In this document: positions 23,965-33,299 of the stretch, in pieces
How the letters are laid out: each line of letters starts with the position of its first letter
Numbering within the stretch: position 1 is the stretch's first letter
DNA from: Pelomonas lactea
GTDB lineage: Bacteria; Pseudomonadota; Gammaproteobacteria; Burkholderiales; Burkholderiaceae_C
NCBI RefSeq assembly: GCF_043555885.1
Contig: NZ_JBIGHX010000003.1
Coordinates: 744,001-808,000, forward strand
Direction of reading: 5' to 3'
DNA: 64,000 nucleotides
Position numbers and translations under genes: made by a program
The notes under the pieces: generated by a model
What the model saw: the letters and a program-made list of their open reading frames with translations, nothing else
Databases searched by the model: none
What the model was told of the DNA's origin: nothing

Positions 23965-24791
23965 GGCAGCCCCCACGCTCACGTCGTTCGCTGCCCCCCG
24001 AGGGGGCGTCGGCGCCTCCGGGCGGCCGAGCGGCGCCGAGGCCGTCCACCGCCGCCGTGCTGCTGGCCCTGATGGTGCTGGTGGTCGCCAGCTTCTGGTC
24101 GCTGGACCTGCAGTGGGCGGCCTTCCTCGGTGCCGACGCGCTGGCCAGCATGGGCCGCTTCGCGCTGGGCTTCTTCCCGCCCGAGGCGGCGCCGGCCTTC
24201 CTCGCCAAGACAGGCTGGGCGCTGCTGGAGACGCTGGCGATGTCGGCCGTTGGCACGGCGCTGGCCGTCGTGGGCGGGCTGGTGCTGGCGCTGCCGGCCG
24301 CGGGCGCGGGCCTCGCGCGCGGCGCGGCGCGGCTGGTGCTGAACGTGCTGCGCAGCGTGCCCGAGCTGGTGTGGGCCGTGCTGCTGCTCATCCTCGCCGG
24401 CCTGGGGCCGCTGCCGGGCACGCTGGCGCTGGCGCTGCACACCAGCGGCGTGCTGGGGCGGCTGTTTGCCGAGAGCTTCGAGAACGCGCCGCCCGACGTG
24501 GCACTCGCGCTGCGCCAGCGGGGCGTGGGGGCGGTGCGGGTGTGGCTGTTTGCCACGCTGCCGCAGACGCTGCCGCAGCTGGCCAGCTACACGCTGTACC
24601 GCTGGGAGAACAACATCCGCGCCGCCAGCGTGCTGGGCGTCGTCGGCGCCGGCGGGCTGGGGCAGATGCTGAGCTACCACCTGGGCCTGTTCCAGATGCG
24701 CGAGAGCTGCACCGTGCTGCTGGCGATGGTGCTGCTGGTGGCGGTGGTGGACGCGCTGTCCTGGCGCCTGAGACAACACCTGACCCGATGA
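23961..24791 (+). CDS. ABC transporter permease (PhnE-like), second copy
   Basis: 276 residues. The EAA-like loop is ALRQRGVGAVRVWLFATLPQTLPQLASY, and ASVLGVVGAGGLGQML matches PhnE. The first 30 residues (QPPRSRRSLPPEGASAPPGG...) are unlike a permease and are encoded by a dispersed-repeat-like sequence; the first membrane segment starts only at about residue 31. Alternative in-frame starts exist at 24057 (GTG) and 24072 (ATG), but the ATG at 23961 has a 4-bp overlap with the upstream stop. Confidence 0.85.
   Translation: MRQPPRSRRSLPPEGASAPPGGRAAPRPSTAAVLLALMVLVVASFWSLDLQWAAFLGADALASMGRFALGFFPPEAAPAFLAKTGWALLETLAMSAVGTALAVVGGLVLALPAAGAGLARGAARLVLNVLRSVPELVWAVLLLILAGLGPLPGTLALALHTSGVLGRLFAESFENAPPDVALALRQRGVGAVRVWLFATLPQTLPQLASYTLYRWENNIRAASVLGVVGAGGLGQMLSYHLGLFQMRESCTVLLAMVLLVAVVDALSWRLRQHLTR
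23970..24050. repeat. Dispersed-repeat-like segment inside the start of a permease gene
   Basis: The sequence reads CCCCACGCTCACGTCGTTCG, then CTGCCCCCCGAGGGGGCG, then a GC-rich part. It closely resembles an intergenic repeat that I recall as common in Comamonadaceae and Rubrivivax-like genomes. It contains the inverted repeat CCCCC/GGGGG (CCCCCCGAGGGGG). Here it is read in frame as the N-terminus of the second permease. Copies elsewhere in the genome would confirm it. Confidence 0.55.
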
Positions 24792-25366
24792 CGATGACCC
24801 CACTGGACGCGCTGCTGACCCGCTACTCGGTCGGCCCCAAGCACCTCGTCGAGCCCGGGCCGGGCGACGCGGAGCTCACGCTGATGGCGCAGGCCGCGCT
24901 GCGTGCGCCCGACCACGCCGAACTGGTGCCTTACCGTTTCAAGGTGGTGCGCGGCGACTCAAAACGGGGCATGGCCGCCCTGTTTGCCGACGCGGCCCGC
25001 GCTTCGGCCAAGGGCGAGGAGGGCGCCGCGCTGGACGCCGAGCGCGCGCTGCGCCCGCCGGTCACTGTGGCGGTGGTCGCCCGCATCGACCTGGGCCACC
25101 CGCTGGTGCCCGCGCACGAGCAGTGGGCGGCGGTGGGCGGCGCGGTCGCGAACTTCCTGTCTGCGGCCCATGCGCTGGGCTTCGGCGGCAAGATGCTCAG
25201 CGGCGCCAAGGTGCGCAATCCGGCCATCGCAGCTGCGTTCTGCGAGCCTGGCGAGACGCTGGTGGGCTGGATTGCGCTGGGCACGCCGGCGCGCCGAGCC
25301 GCCGGCCCGGCCCGCAAGCCCGACCCCGGACAGTTGCTGATCGACTGGCACCCGCCTTGCAAGTGA
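24788..25366 (+). CDS. Nitroreductase family protein (YdjA-like)
   Basis: 192 residues. The pattern is that of small FMN nitroreductases: LDALLTRYSVGPKHLVEPGP, AALRAPDHAELVPYRFKVV, AVGGAVANFLSAAHALGFGGKML and LVGWIALGTP. It reduces nitro or quinone-like substrates with NAD(P)H. The start (ATGACG) overlaps the second permease stop by 4 bp, so it is the last gene of the importer operon. A link to the transported oxyanion (reduction) is an inference. Confidence 0.85.
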   Translation: MTMTPLDALLTRYSVGPKHLVEPGPGDAELTLMAQAALRAPDHAELVPYRFKVVRGDSKRGMAALFADAARASAKGEEGAALDAERALRPPVTVAVVARIDLGHPLVPAHEQWAAVGGAVANFLSAAHALGFGGKMLSGAKVRNPAIAAAFCEPGETLVGWIALGTPARRAAGPARKPDPGQLLIDWHPPCK

Positions 25367-25376
25367 TAGTGGATTG

Positions 25377-25430
25377 ATGGAACTCACGCCAAGAGTTCGG
25401 CCGGCCTTTGCGGCCGAACGTGCTGACTGA
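25377..25430 (+). CDS. Upstream mini-ORF 1 (17 aa) before ureA
   Basis: Reads MELTPRVRPAFAAERAD then stop. Its first six residues equal the UreA start (MELTPR), and its start lies exactly 148 bp upstream of the ureA ATG. The preceding bases (AGTGGATTG) give a weak SD. A GC-rich hairpin (25395-25419, 9-bp stem) lies within it. Whether it is translated is unknown. Confidence 0.4.
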   Translation: MELTPRVRPAFAAERAD

Positions 25431-25450
25431 AAAGAATCGAGCCAAGCGAG

Positions 25451-25504
25451 ATGGAATTAACTCCACGTGTTCGGCCGGCCTCGCCGGCCGCTCGGTCCGA
25501 CTGA
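25451..25504 (+). CDS. Upstream mini-ORF 2 (17 aa) before ureA
   Basis: Reads MELTPRVRPASPAARSD then stop. Its start is exactly 74 bp after mini-ORF 1 and 74 bp before ureA, preceded by AAGCGAG as ureA is. All five base differences from mini-ORF 1 in codons 1-10 are synonymous (Leu CTC/TTA, Thr ACG/ACT, Arg AGA/CGT). It carries a hairpin (25472-25490, 8-bp stem). Translation is not proven. Confidence 0.4.
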   Translation: MELTPRVRPASPAARSD

Positions 25505-25524
25505 CAAATATCGAGCGAAGCGAG

Positions 25525-25827
25525 ATGGAACTCACTCCCCGAGAAAAAGACAAGCTGCTGCTGTTCACGGCCGCACTGCTTGCCGAGCGCCGCAAGGCCC
25601 GTGGCCTCAAGCTCAACTATCCCGAGGCCGTGGCGCTGATCAGCGCCGCCATCCTCGAAGGCGCCCGCGACGGCAAGACCGTCGCCGAGCTGATGAGCGA
25701 CGGGCGTATCGTGCTGACGCGCGAGGACGTCATGGACGGCATCGCCGAGATGATTCCCGAGATCCAGGTCGAAGCGACCTTCCCGGACGGCACCAAGCTC
25801 GTCACCGTCCACCAACCCATTGCCTGA
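25525..25827 (+). CDS. ureA: Urease gamma subunit UreA
   Basis: 100 residues, the standard length. Hallmarks: MELTPREKDKLLLFTAALLA, GLKLNYPEAVALISAAILEGARDGKTVAELM, and VPEIQVEATFPDGTKLVTVHQPI-type end (here PEIQVEATFPDGTKL). It is the smallest subunit of the cytoplasmic nickel urease. The start is preceded by AAGCGAG. The operon continues with a small membrane gene, ureB and ureC. Confidence 0.96.
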   Translation: MELTPREKDKLLLFTAALLAERRKARGLKLNYPEAVALISAAILEGARDGKTVAELMSDGRIVLTREDVMDGIAEMIPEIQVEATFPDGTKLVTVHQPIA

Positions 25828-25836
25828 AGCCCCACC

Positions 25837-25998
25837 ATGCGCGCACTCGCACTGCTCCTGATCGCCGCCCCCGCGCTGGCCCACGATGGCCACGGTGCGC
25901 CCACCGCTCACCTGCACGGTTGGGACGGCACTGGCCTGATGGCGCTCGCCGCCGCGGCCGGCGTGGCCGTGTGGTGGCTCGTCAAGGGTCGCAAGTGA
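25837..25998 (+). CDS. Small His-rich membrane protein inside the urease operon (53 aa)
   Basis: Starts 9 bp after the ureA stop and ends with its TGA overlapping the ureB ATG by one base, so it is a genuine operon member. The chain begins with a signal-peptide-like stretch (RALALLLIAAPALA), then a His/Asp segment DGHGAPTAHLHGWDG, then a transmembrane helix (about 31-48, LMALAAAAGVAVWWLV) and a basic KGRK tail. A periplasm-facing metal-binding peptide anchored in the inner membrane is the simplest reading. Nickel binding is a guess from its urease context. No named family is known to me. Confidence 0.75.
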   Translation: MRALALLLIAAPALAHDGHGAPTAHLHGWDGTGLMALAAAAGVAVWWLVKGRK

Positions 25999-26299
25999 TG
26001 ATCCCCGGCGAGCTGATCACCGCCGAGGGCGAGCACGAACTGAACCCCGGCCGCCGCACGTTGACGCTGAAGGTCGCCAACACCGGCACGCGGCCCATCC
26101 AGGTCGGCTCGCACTACCACTTTGCCGAGACCAACGCGGCGCTCGGCTTCGACCGCGAGGCTGCGCGCGGCATGCGTCTCAACATCTGCAGCGGCACCGC
26201 CGTGCGCTTCGAGCCGGGGCAGACCCGCACCGTCGAGCTCGTCGACCTTGGTGGCGACCGTGCCGTCTGGGGCTTCCGCGGCCTGGTTCAGGGAAAGCT

Positions 26300-26303
<4 letters not shown>
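25998..26303 (+). CDS. ureB: Urease beta subunit UreB
   Basis: 101 residues. Hallmarks: MIPGELITAEGEHELNPGRR, VANTGTRPIQVGSHYHFAETN, LGFDREAARGMRLNI, GTAVRFEPGQTRTVELV. It is a structural subunit of urease. Its start overlaps the small His-rich gene by one base, and its stop overlaps the ureC start by 4 bp. Confidence 0.96.
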
Positions 26304-28018
<1,715 letters not shown>

Positions 28019-28031
28019 GCCCGGCGTGAGT

Positions 28032-28045
28032 CCCGCGATCGCGGG
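28032..28045. repeat. Perfect 14-bp palindrome after ureC
   Basis: CCCGCGATCGCGGG, 13 bp after the ureC stop. No T run follows, so it is a weak terminator candidate. It could be a regulator site for the next gene or a chance GC palindrome. Confidence 0.45.
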
Positions 28046-28112
28046 GGCGGCTGTCGCTTGACGGCCCGGGCCGACGTCCTCCCAGACAACCCCTGTTGTC
28101 ATGGAGACGCTC

Positions 28113-29321
28113 ATGCTTTCCCTGCCTTGCCTGCTTTCAGCGCGGTTCGCCGGCCCGGTGTCGACGCTGCTGCTCCTGGCCGCGTCCGCCGCCCCTGCCG
28201 CGCCGCTGCAGGTGTCCGTCGGCGGCGGCATCGGCCAGTCGTACGGCCCCAAGCTGAACGCTGATGGCAGCCGGCTGGCCTACTACTCGGCCACCAACCC
28301 CACCGGCGGCAATGCTGACGGCAGCTGGGAGGTTTTCGTCTACGACCGCGCGTCGGGCCAGACGCGGCAGATCAGTGACGAGCCCGGCGGTCAATTCGCC
28401 GGCGGCAACCAGACACCCGGCATCAGCGGAGACGGCAGCCGGGTCGCCTTCCAGCACTTCATCATCGACAGCGGGTACGGCTATTTCCAGACCCGGGTCT
28501 ACGACCTCAACGCCAACGCGCTGACGACGCTGACGCAGCCGGCCTTCGCCGAGACGTCCGCCATCAGCCGTGACGGCAAGACAGTCGCGGTGTCGCTCGG
28601 CAACGTGGGCGTGCGCCTGTACGACGTGGCCACGCAGGCCTTCACCAGCCTGCCGCTGGTGAACCCGGCCACGTTCACGATGAGCGGCGACGGCAAGCGG
28701 CTGGTCTACGACACGTTCTCGCAGGGCGTGTACCTCTACGACGTGACCACGGGTGCCACGACCGTCATCTCGGCGGCCGGTGGCGGGGGCGGCTTCAACC
28801 AGCGGCCCATGATCAGCGCCGACGGCAACAGCGTCGTCTTCACGTCGACCTTTGACCCGTTGGGGCGCAATGCAGACCACAGCAGCGAGGTGTTCCGCTA
28901 CGACGTCCCGACGAAGACGCTGGTGCAGGTCACGCAGAGCCAGGGCGATTCCCGCGAGGCCAGCCTCAGCGGTGACGGCACCCGCATCGTGTTCAGCAGC
29001 AACGGCGACCTGGCGGGCCGCAACGCGGATGGGAACGTCGAGATCTTTGTCTACGACCTGCTGGCGAACAGCTTCCTGCAGATGACCGACGCGCTGAACA
29101 GCTACAGCGGCGGCGGCACGCTCAGCGAGGACGGCAACACGGTGGCCTATTTCTCCAACCTCGACCCGCGTGGCGGCAGCCCCGGCAGCAGCTACCAGAT
29201 CTTCCTGGACACGCTGGAGCCGCGCGCACCGGCCGCGCTGCCGGAGCCGGCGTCGGCCTGGCTGGCGCTGCTGGCGCTGGGCGTGGCAGGCGCGATGCGC
29301 CGGCGGCAGCGCCGCGGCTGA
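28113..29321 (+). CDS. PEP-CTERM protein with TolB-like beta-propeller repeats
   Basis: 402 residues from the ATG at 28113, chosen because GGAGA precedes it; an in-frame ATG at 28101 overlaps that SD. It has a signal peptide and repeated blade units with SxDG motifs: LNADGSRLAYYS, ISGDGSRVAFQ, ISRDGKTVAVS, MSGDGKRLVYD, ISADGNSVVFT, LSGDGTRIVFS, LSEDGNTVAYF. The C-terminus LPEPASAWLALLALGVAGAM followed by RRRQRRG is a PEP-CTERM sorting signal, read by exosortase and linked to exopolysaccharide export. The ligand or activity is unknown. Confidence 0.85.
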   Translation: MLSLPCLLSARFAGPVSTLLLLAASAAPAAPLQVSVGGGIGQSYGPKLNADGSRLAYYSATNPTGGNADGSWEVFVYDRASGQTRQISDEPGGQFAGGNQTPGISGDGSRVAFQHFIIDSGYGYFQTRVYDLNANALTTLTQPAFAETSAISRDGKTVAVSLGNVGVRLYDVATQAFTSLPLVNPATFTMSGDGKRLVYDTFSQGVYLYDVTTGATTVISAAGGGGGFNQRPMISADGNSVVFTSTFDPLGRNADHSSEVFRYDVPTKTLVQVTQSQGDSREASLSGDGTRIVFSSNGDLAGRNADGNVEIFVYDLLANSFLQMTDALNSYSGGGTLSEDGNTVAYFSNLDPRGGSPGSSYQIFLDTLEPRAPAALPEPASAWLALLALGVAGAMRRRQRRG

Positions 29322-29434
29322 GCGGCGGGCATCCGCGCTTCGGGGGGGGCGGCTCAGGGGTTTCCCGGCGTCACTTCGGTCAGCCCCGTGGAGCTTGGCG
29401 ACACTGGCGCTCCCTTGTCCTCCACCGCGTTGTG

Positions 29435-31291
29435 ATGAACCGTTCACTCTCTCCCCGCGCCCTGATCGTTGGCCTCACCCTGGCCCTCGGCGGCGCCGCG
29501 GCGGTGCATGCCGATCCGCTGCCCACCACCTGGAACCTCGCCCCGCTGTACGCCTCGCCGGCCGACTGGGAATCCGCCCGCAAGGCGCTGCTGGCCGACC
29601 TGCCCAAGCTGACGGCGCTGAAGGGCACGCTGGGCAAGAGCGCCCAGAGCCTGCTCGCCGGGCTGGACACGCTGAGCGCCGCCAACCTGCGCTTCGAGCG
29701 GCTGCGCGTGTACGCCAGCATGACGCAGAGCACCGACAACCGCGACGCCGCCAACCAGCAGCGCAGCAACCTCGCCGGCCAGCTGGACGGCGAATACCAC
29801 AGCGCCATCGCGTGGGTGGAGCCCGAGATCCAGGCGCTGGGCGAGGCCCGCGTGGCCGCTTTCCTGAAGGCCGAGCCGGGCCTGAAGAGGCATGCCGAGC
29901 ACCTGCGCAACAGCCTGCGCCAGGCCCGCCACACGCTGAGCGCCGAGACCGAAGGTGCGCTGGCCGCGCTGGGCCCGGTGCGCAGCGCCACGGGCGATGT
30001 GCGCACGCTGCTGTTCAACGCCGACACCCGCTGGCCCGAACTGACGGTGGACGGCAAGGCCGAGCGGCTGGACGGCACCAAGTACGGCCTGCTGCGCCAG
30101 CACGCCGATCGCGCGGTGCGCAAGCAGGTGTTCGACGCGTTCTTCGGCGCCATCGGCCAGTACGAGAACACCTACGGCGTGACGCTGGGCAACGTGGTGC
30201 AGGACGACACGACGATGGCCAAGCTGCGCCGCTACCCCAGCGCGGTGGCGATGAGCCTGGGCGCCGAGGAGATCCCCGAGGCCGTCTACCGCACGCTGGT
30301 GGCCGAGGTGCGCCGCGGCCTGCCCACGCTGCACCGCTACTTCAAGCTGCGCCAGAAGATGCTGGGCCTGCCGGACCTGCACTACTACGACATCTACCCG
30401 GCACTGGTCACGCAAACCAAGACCTACAGCCTGGAGGACGCCGCCGCGCTGACGCTGGCCGCGACGCAGCCGCTGGGTGCCGACTACCAGGCGCTGCTGA
30501 AGCAGACGCTGCAGGCCAACACCATGCATGCACTGCCCGCGCCGGGCAAGAGCGGCGGGGCCTACCAGGACGGCGTCTATGGCGCGCCGCCGTTCGTGTT
30601 CCTGAACCACCAGGGGGACTTCGAGTCGGTCAGCACCTTCGCGCACGAGTGGGGCCACGGCATGCACACGGCCATGGCCAACCGCGCGCAACCCTACGAG
30701 ACGGCGAGCTACTCGCTGTTCGTTGCCGAGATCGCGTCCACCGCCAACGAGGTGCTGCTGAGCCAGTACATGCTGGGCCAGGCCAGCAGCAAGCAGGACA
30801 AGCTGTTCCAGCTCGGCTACGCGCTGGAGCGGCTGCGCGGCACGTTCTTCCGCCAGGCCATGTTCGGCGAGTTCGAGCTGAACACCCACGACGCCGCCGC
30901 CAAGGGCGAGGCGCTGAACGGCAAGCGCATGACCGAGATCTACTGCCAGCTGCTGAAGGACTACCACGGCGACGCGGCCGGCGTGATGAAGATCGACCCG
31001 CTGTACTGCCAGGAGTGGGCGTTCATCCCGCACTTCTACCGGCCGTTCTACGTGTACCAGTACGCCACGTCGGTGACGGCGGCGCTGCACTTCGCCGACG
31101 ACATCCTGGCCGCCAAGCCCGGGGCGCGCGACAACTACCTCAAGCTGCTGGCGGGCGGGGGCTCGGTGGCGCCGTACCAGGCGCTGAAGAACGCGGGCCT
31201 GGACATGGCCAGCCCCGCGCCGTACCGCGCGCTGGTGCAGCGCATGGACCGCCTCATGGATGACATGGAGGCGCTGCTGGCGGCGCCCTGA
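29435..31291 (+). CDS. Exported M3-family peptidase (oligoendopeptidase F type)
   Basis: 618 residues from the ATG at 29435. A signal peptide is visible (ALIVGLTLALGGAAAVHA). The zinc motif HEWGH is at about residues 404-408, with the downstream Glu in ASTANEVLLSQYM. Other PepF hallmarks include FVFLNHQGDFESVSTFAHEWGHG and FYRPFYVYQYATSVTAA. It cleaves short oligopeptides. PepF proteins are normally cytoplasmic; the signal peptide suggests a periplasmic role here. Confidence 0.9.
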   Translation: MNRSLSPRALIVGLTLALGGAAAVHADPLPTTWNLAPLYASPADWESARKALLADLPKLTALKGTLGKSAQSLLAGLDTLSAANLRFERLRVYASMTQSTDNRDAANQQRSNLAGQLDGEYHSAIAWVEPEIQALGEARVAAFLKAEPGLKRHAEHLRNSLRQARHTLSAETEGALAALGPVRSATGDVRTLLFNADTRWPELTVDGKAERLDGTKYGLLRQHADRAVRKQVFDAFFGAIGQYENTYGVTLGNVVQDDTTMAKLRRYPSAVAMSLGAEEIPEAVYRTLVAEVRRGLPTLHRYFKLRQKMLGLPDLHYYDIYPALVTQTKTYSLEDAAALTLAATQPLGADYQALLKQTLQANTMHALPAPGKSGGAYQDGVYGAPPFVFLNHQGDFESVSTFAHEWGHGMHTAMANRAQPYETASYSLFVAEIASTANEVLLSQYMLGQASSKQDKLFQLGYALERLRGTFFRQAMFGEFELNTHDAAAKGEALNGKRMTEIYCQLLKDYHGDAAGVMKIDPLYCQEWAFIPHFYRPFYVYQYATSVTAALHFADDILAAKPGARDNYLKLLAGGGSVAPYQALKNAGLDMASPAPYRALVQRMDRLMDDMEALLAAP

Positions 31292-31346
31292 AGGGGCTGT
31301 GCGGTGCTCGCCTAGGGGCGGGCGCCGCTATGCGCACAATGCCGGC

Positions 31347-32015
31347 ATGCCCGCCCGCCACCTCCGCTACCTCGCGCTGACGCGCCGGCACCCGTCGGCC
31401 ATCCTGCTGCTGGTGCAGCTCGCCGGCCTGCTGCTGTATCCGCTGCTGGAAGACACCCACGACGGCCGCCTGCTGCTGAGCGCGTTCGGCGTGGCGGTGC
31501 TGGTCGTGACGACCCGCATGGTGCGGCGCACGCCGGGGCTGGTGTGGGTCAGCGCCTGTCTGGCGCTGCCGGCCATCGTGCTGCTGGCGCTGCAGGCCGC
31601 GTTCGACCTGCCGCAGCTGCTGCCGTGGTCGGCCGGGCTGGAGGCGCTGTTCTACTTCTACGCCGCCGCCAGCCTCGTGGCCTACATGATGGCGGACGCC
31701 CGTGCCACCACCGACGAGCTGTTCGCCGCCGGTGCCACGTTCACGCTGCTGGCCTGGGCGTTCACCTATGTGTTCGTCGTGCTGCAGGTGCTGGCGCCAG
31801 GCAGCTTCGCCGCGGCCGTGAACCCCGAGCAGCCGCGCAGCTGGACGGAGCTGATGTTCCTGAGCTTCGCGCTGCTGTCCAGCACCGGCATCGGCGACGT
31901 GATCCCGGTGCGGCCGCTGGCGCGTGGCGTGGCCAGCCTGGAGATGTTCGTCGGCGTGATGTACCTGGCGGTGGTGGTGTCGCGGCTGATCGGCCTGACG
32001 CTGATCAAGCGTTGA
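31347..32015 (+). CDS. Ion-channel (potassium channel-like) membrane protein
   Basis: 222 residues with about five or six membrane segments. The pore region near residues 165-190 reads SWTELMFLSFALLSSTGIGDVIPV, where TGIGD (180-184) stands in place of the usual TVGYGD potassium selectivity filter. The last segment is the inner pore helix (MFVGVMYLAVVVSRLIGLTLI). The Tyr-to-Ile change in the filter makes ion selectivity uncertain. It has no RCK domain. Confidence 0.78.
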   Translation: MPARHLRYLALTRRHPSAILLLVQLAGLLLYPLLEDTHDGRLLLSAFGVAVLVVTTRMVRRTPGLVWVSACLALPAIVLLALQAAFDLPQLLPWSAGLEALFYFYAAASLVAYMMADARATTDELFAAGATFTLLAWAFTYVFVVLQVLAPGSFAAAVNPEQPRSWTELMFLSFALLSSTGIGDVIPVRPLARGVASLEMFVGVMYLAVVVSRLIGLTLIKR

Positions 32016-32032
32016 GCAGGCACCAGGCCGGC

Positions 32033-33289
32033 TCAGGCCTCGGTGAGGGCCACACGGCCGGACTCCAGTGCCGCCGCAAAGGGCAGCAGCGCGGCCGCTG
32101 CCCAGCGTGCCGCGACGCCGCGCGCGCTGATTGCCAGGCACAGCGCAGGCAGCCCGCGCGCCACGGCCACCTGATGCCCGTCTCGCAGCTCAAGCCGGGC
32201 GAGGCGCTTGTCGACGGCGAGGGGCTGACTGACGAGGCGCGACAGGCACCGGGCGGACAGGCAGGCCGCCGGCCCAGCCAGCTCCATCGGCCGGCCGCGC
32301 GATTCCTGCAGCAGCCGGCGCAGGCTTGGCAGGTCACGCCAGCTGCCAAGGGCTGTCGGCGAGTTCGCCGGGGACGCGTCCAGCGCGCGCAGTTCCGGGC
32401 GATGGGCCAGGGCCTGCGGCAACCGGAAACCCCAGGCGAGACCGGCGCGGCGCAGCAGCATCAGCATCCACCAGCCGGGGTCCCACTCGCCCGCATGCAG
32501 GCCGAGCCGCGCGGAGCCAGGGAAGGCGTGATGGTTGTTGTGCCAGCCCTCGCCCATCGTCAACAGTGAAGTGAAGCGGATGTTGCGCCCCTGAACGGCG
32601 GCGCCGTCGACGACGTGGTGCATGCCGCCCTGGTTGTGCGCGACGTGCCCGATCAGCCAGTGACCGACGACGCCTGCACAGACCCGGGCGCACACCCCCC
32701 AGCACACCCAGGCCCAGCCGCCCGCGGCGTACAGCAGCAGCGCCGGCGGCAACTGCTGCAGCATCCAGGTGCGTTCCAGCGCCGCGTAGAAGCGGTCCTG
32801 TGCCAGCCGGGGCTCCAACGAAATCTGCGGCGGCCGATCCAGCACCAGCTCGCAGTGCAGCTGCCACCAGGCGTCGCGCCAGAAGGAGGCACCGTGCCGC
32901 AGGTATGGGTGGCAGTCGGGCAGGCGTTGCGCGTAGTCGCGCAGTTCGTGCTGGCGCAACAGACCGAGCGGCCCGGCCAGGCCGACTTGCACGCCCAGGT
33001 AGACGAAGAGTCGTTCCAGCCAGCGCGGGCATTGGTAGCTGTCGTGGATGAGCTTGCGGTGGCTGCCCAACGAGTGACCCAGCAGCAGCACGATGCCGGT
33101 ACACAGCAGGAAGACCAGCACGGGCGCCGGATCGAGGTAGAGCCAGGCGCCGATCGCGGCGCCCGTCGCGTGCGCCGTCAGCCAGAGCGACTTGACCGGC
33201 GAGTAGCGGACGCTGCCCTCCAGCAGGTCGGTGACGCTGGGCGCCTGCACGCGATGGTGCGCCACGTCTACAGGGGTGGGGTGATGCAT
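32033..33289 (-). CDS. Membrane fatty-acid (acyl-CoA) desaturase
   Basis: 418 residues from the ATG at 33289; an in-frame extension upstream would overlap the ArsR gene and lacks an SD. Three His boxes: HSLGSHRKLIH (72-82), HWLIGHVAHNQ (210-220) and GWHNNHH (249-254). About four membrane segments flank them. It introduces a double bond into fatty acyl chains using O2 and two electrons. It follows an ArsR-type regulator at 10 bp and is probably under its control. The C-terminal 100 residues after the third box are less conserved-looking. Confidence 0.88.
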   Translation of the reverse strand: MHHPTPVDVAHHRVQAPSVTDLLEGSVRYSPVKSLWLTAHATGAAIGAWLYLDPAPVLVFLLCTGIVLLLGHSLGSHRKLIHDSYQCPRWLERLFVYLGVQVGLAGPLGLLRQHELRDYAQRLPDCHPYLRHGASFWRDAWWQLHCELVLDRPPQISLEPRLAQDRFYAALERTWMLQQLPPALLLYAAGGWAWVCWGVCARVCAGVVGHWLIGHVAHNQGGMHHVVDGAAVQGRNIRFTSLLTMGEGWHNNHHAFPGSARLGLHAGEWDPGWWMLMLLRRAGLAWGFRLPQALAHRPELRALDASPANSPTALGSWRDLPSLRRLLQESRGRPMELAGPAACLSARCLSRLVSQPLAVDKRLARLELRDGHQVAVARGLPALCLAISARGVAARWAAAALLPFAAALESGRVALTEA

Positions 33290-33299
33290 GGTGATGTCC

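Larger units (their letters stand above)
25377..25524 (+). repeat. Two 74-bp tandem units that repeat the ureA start region
   Basis: Units 25377-25450 and 25451-25524 are about 77% identical by hand count, without gaps, and each begins with ATGGAA encoding MELTPR, contains a GC-rich hairpin and a TGA stop at the same place, and ends with ATCGAGC(C/G)AAGCGAG just before the next ATG. The third 'unit' is the real ureA start. It acts as a natural leader for the urease operon. Confidence 0.85.
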
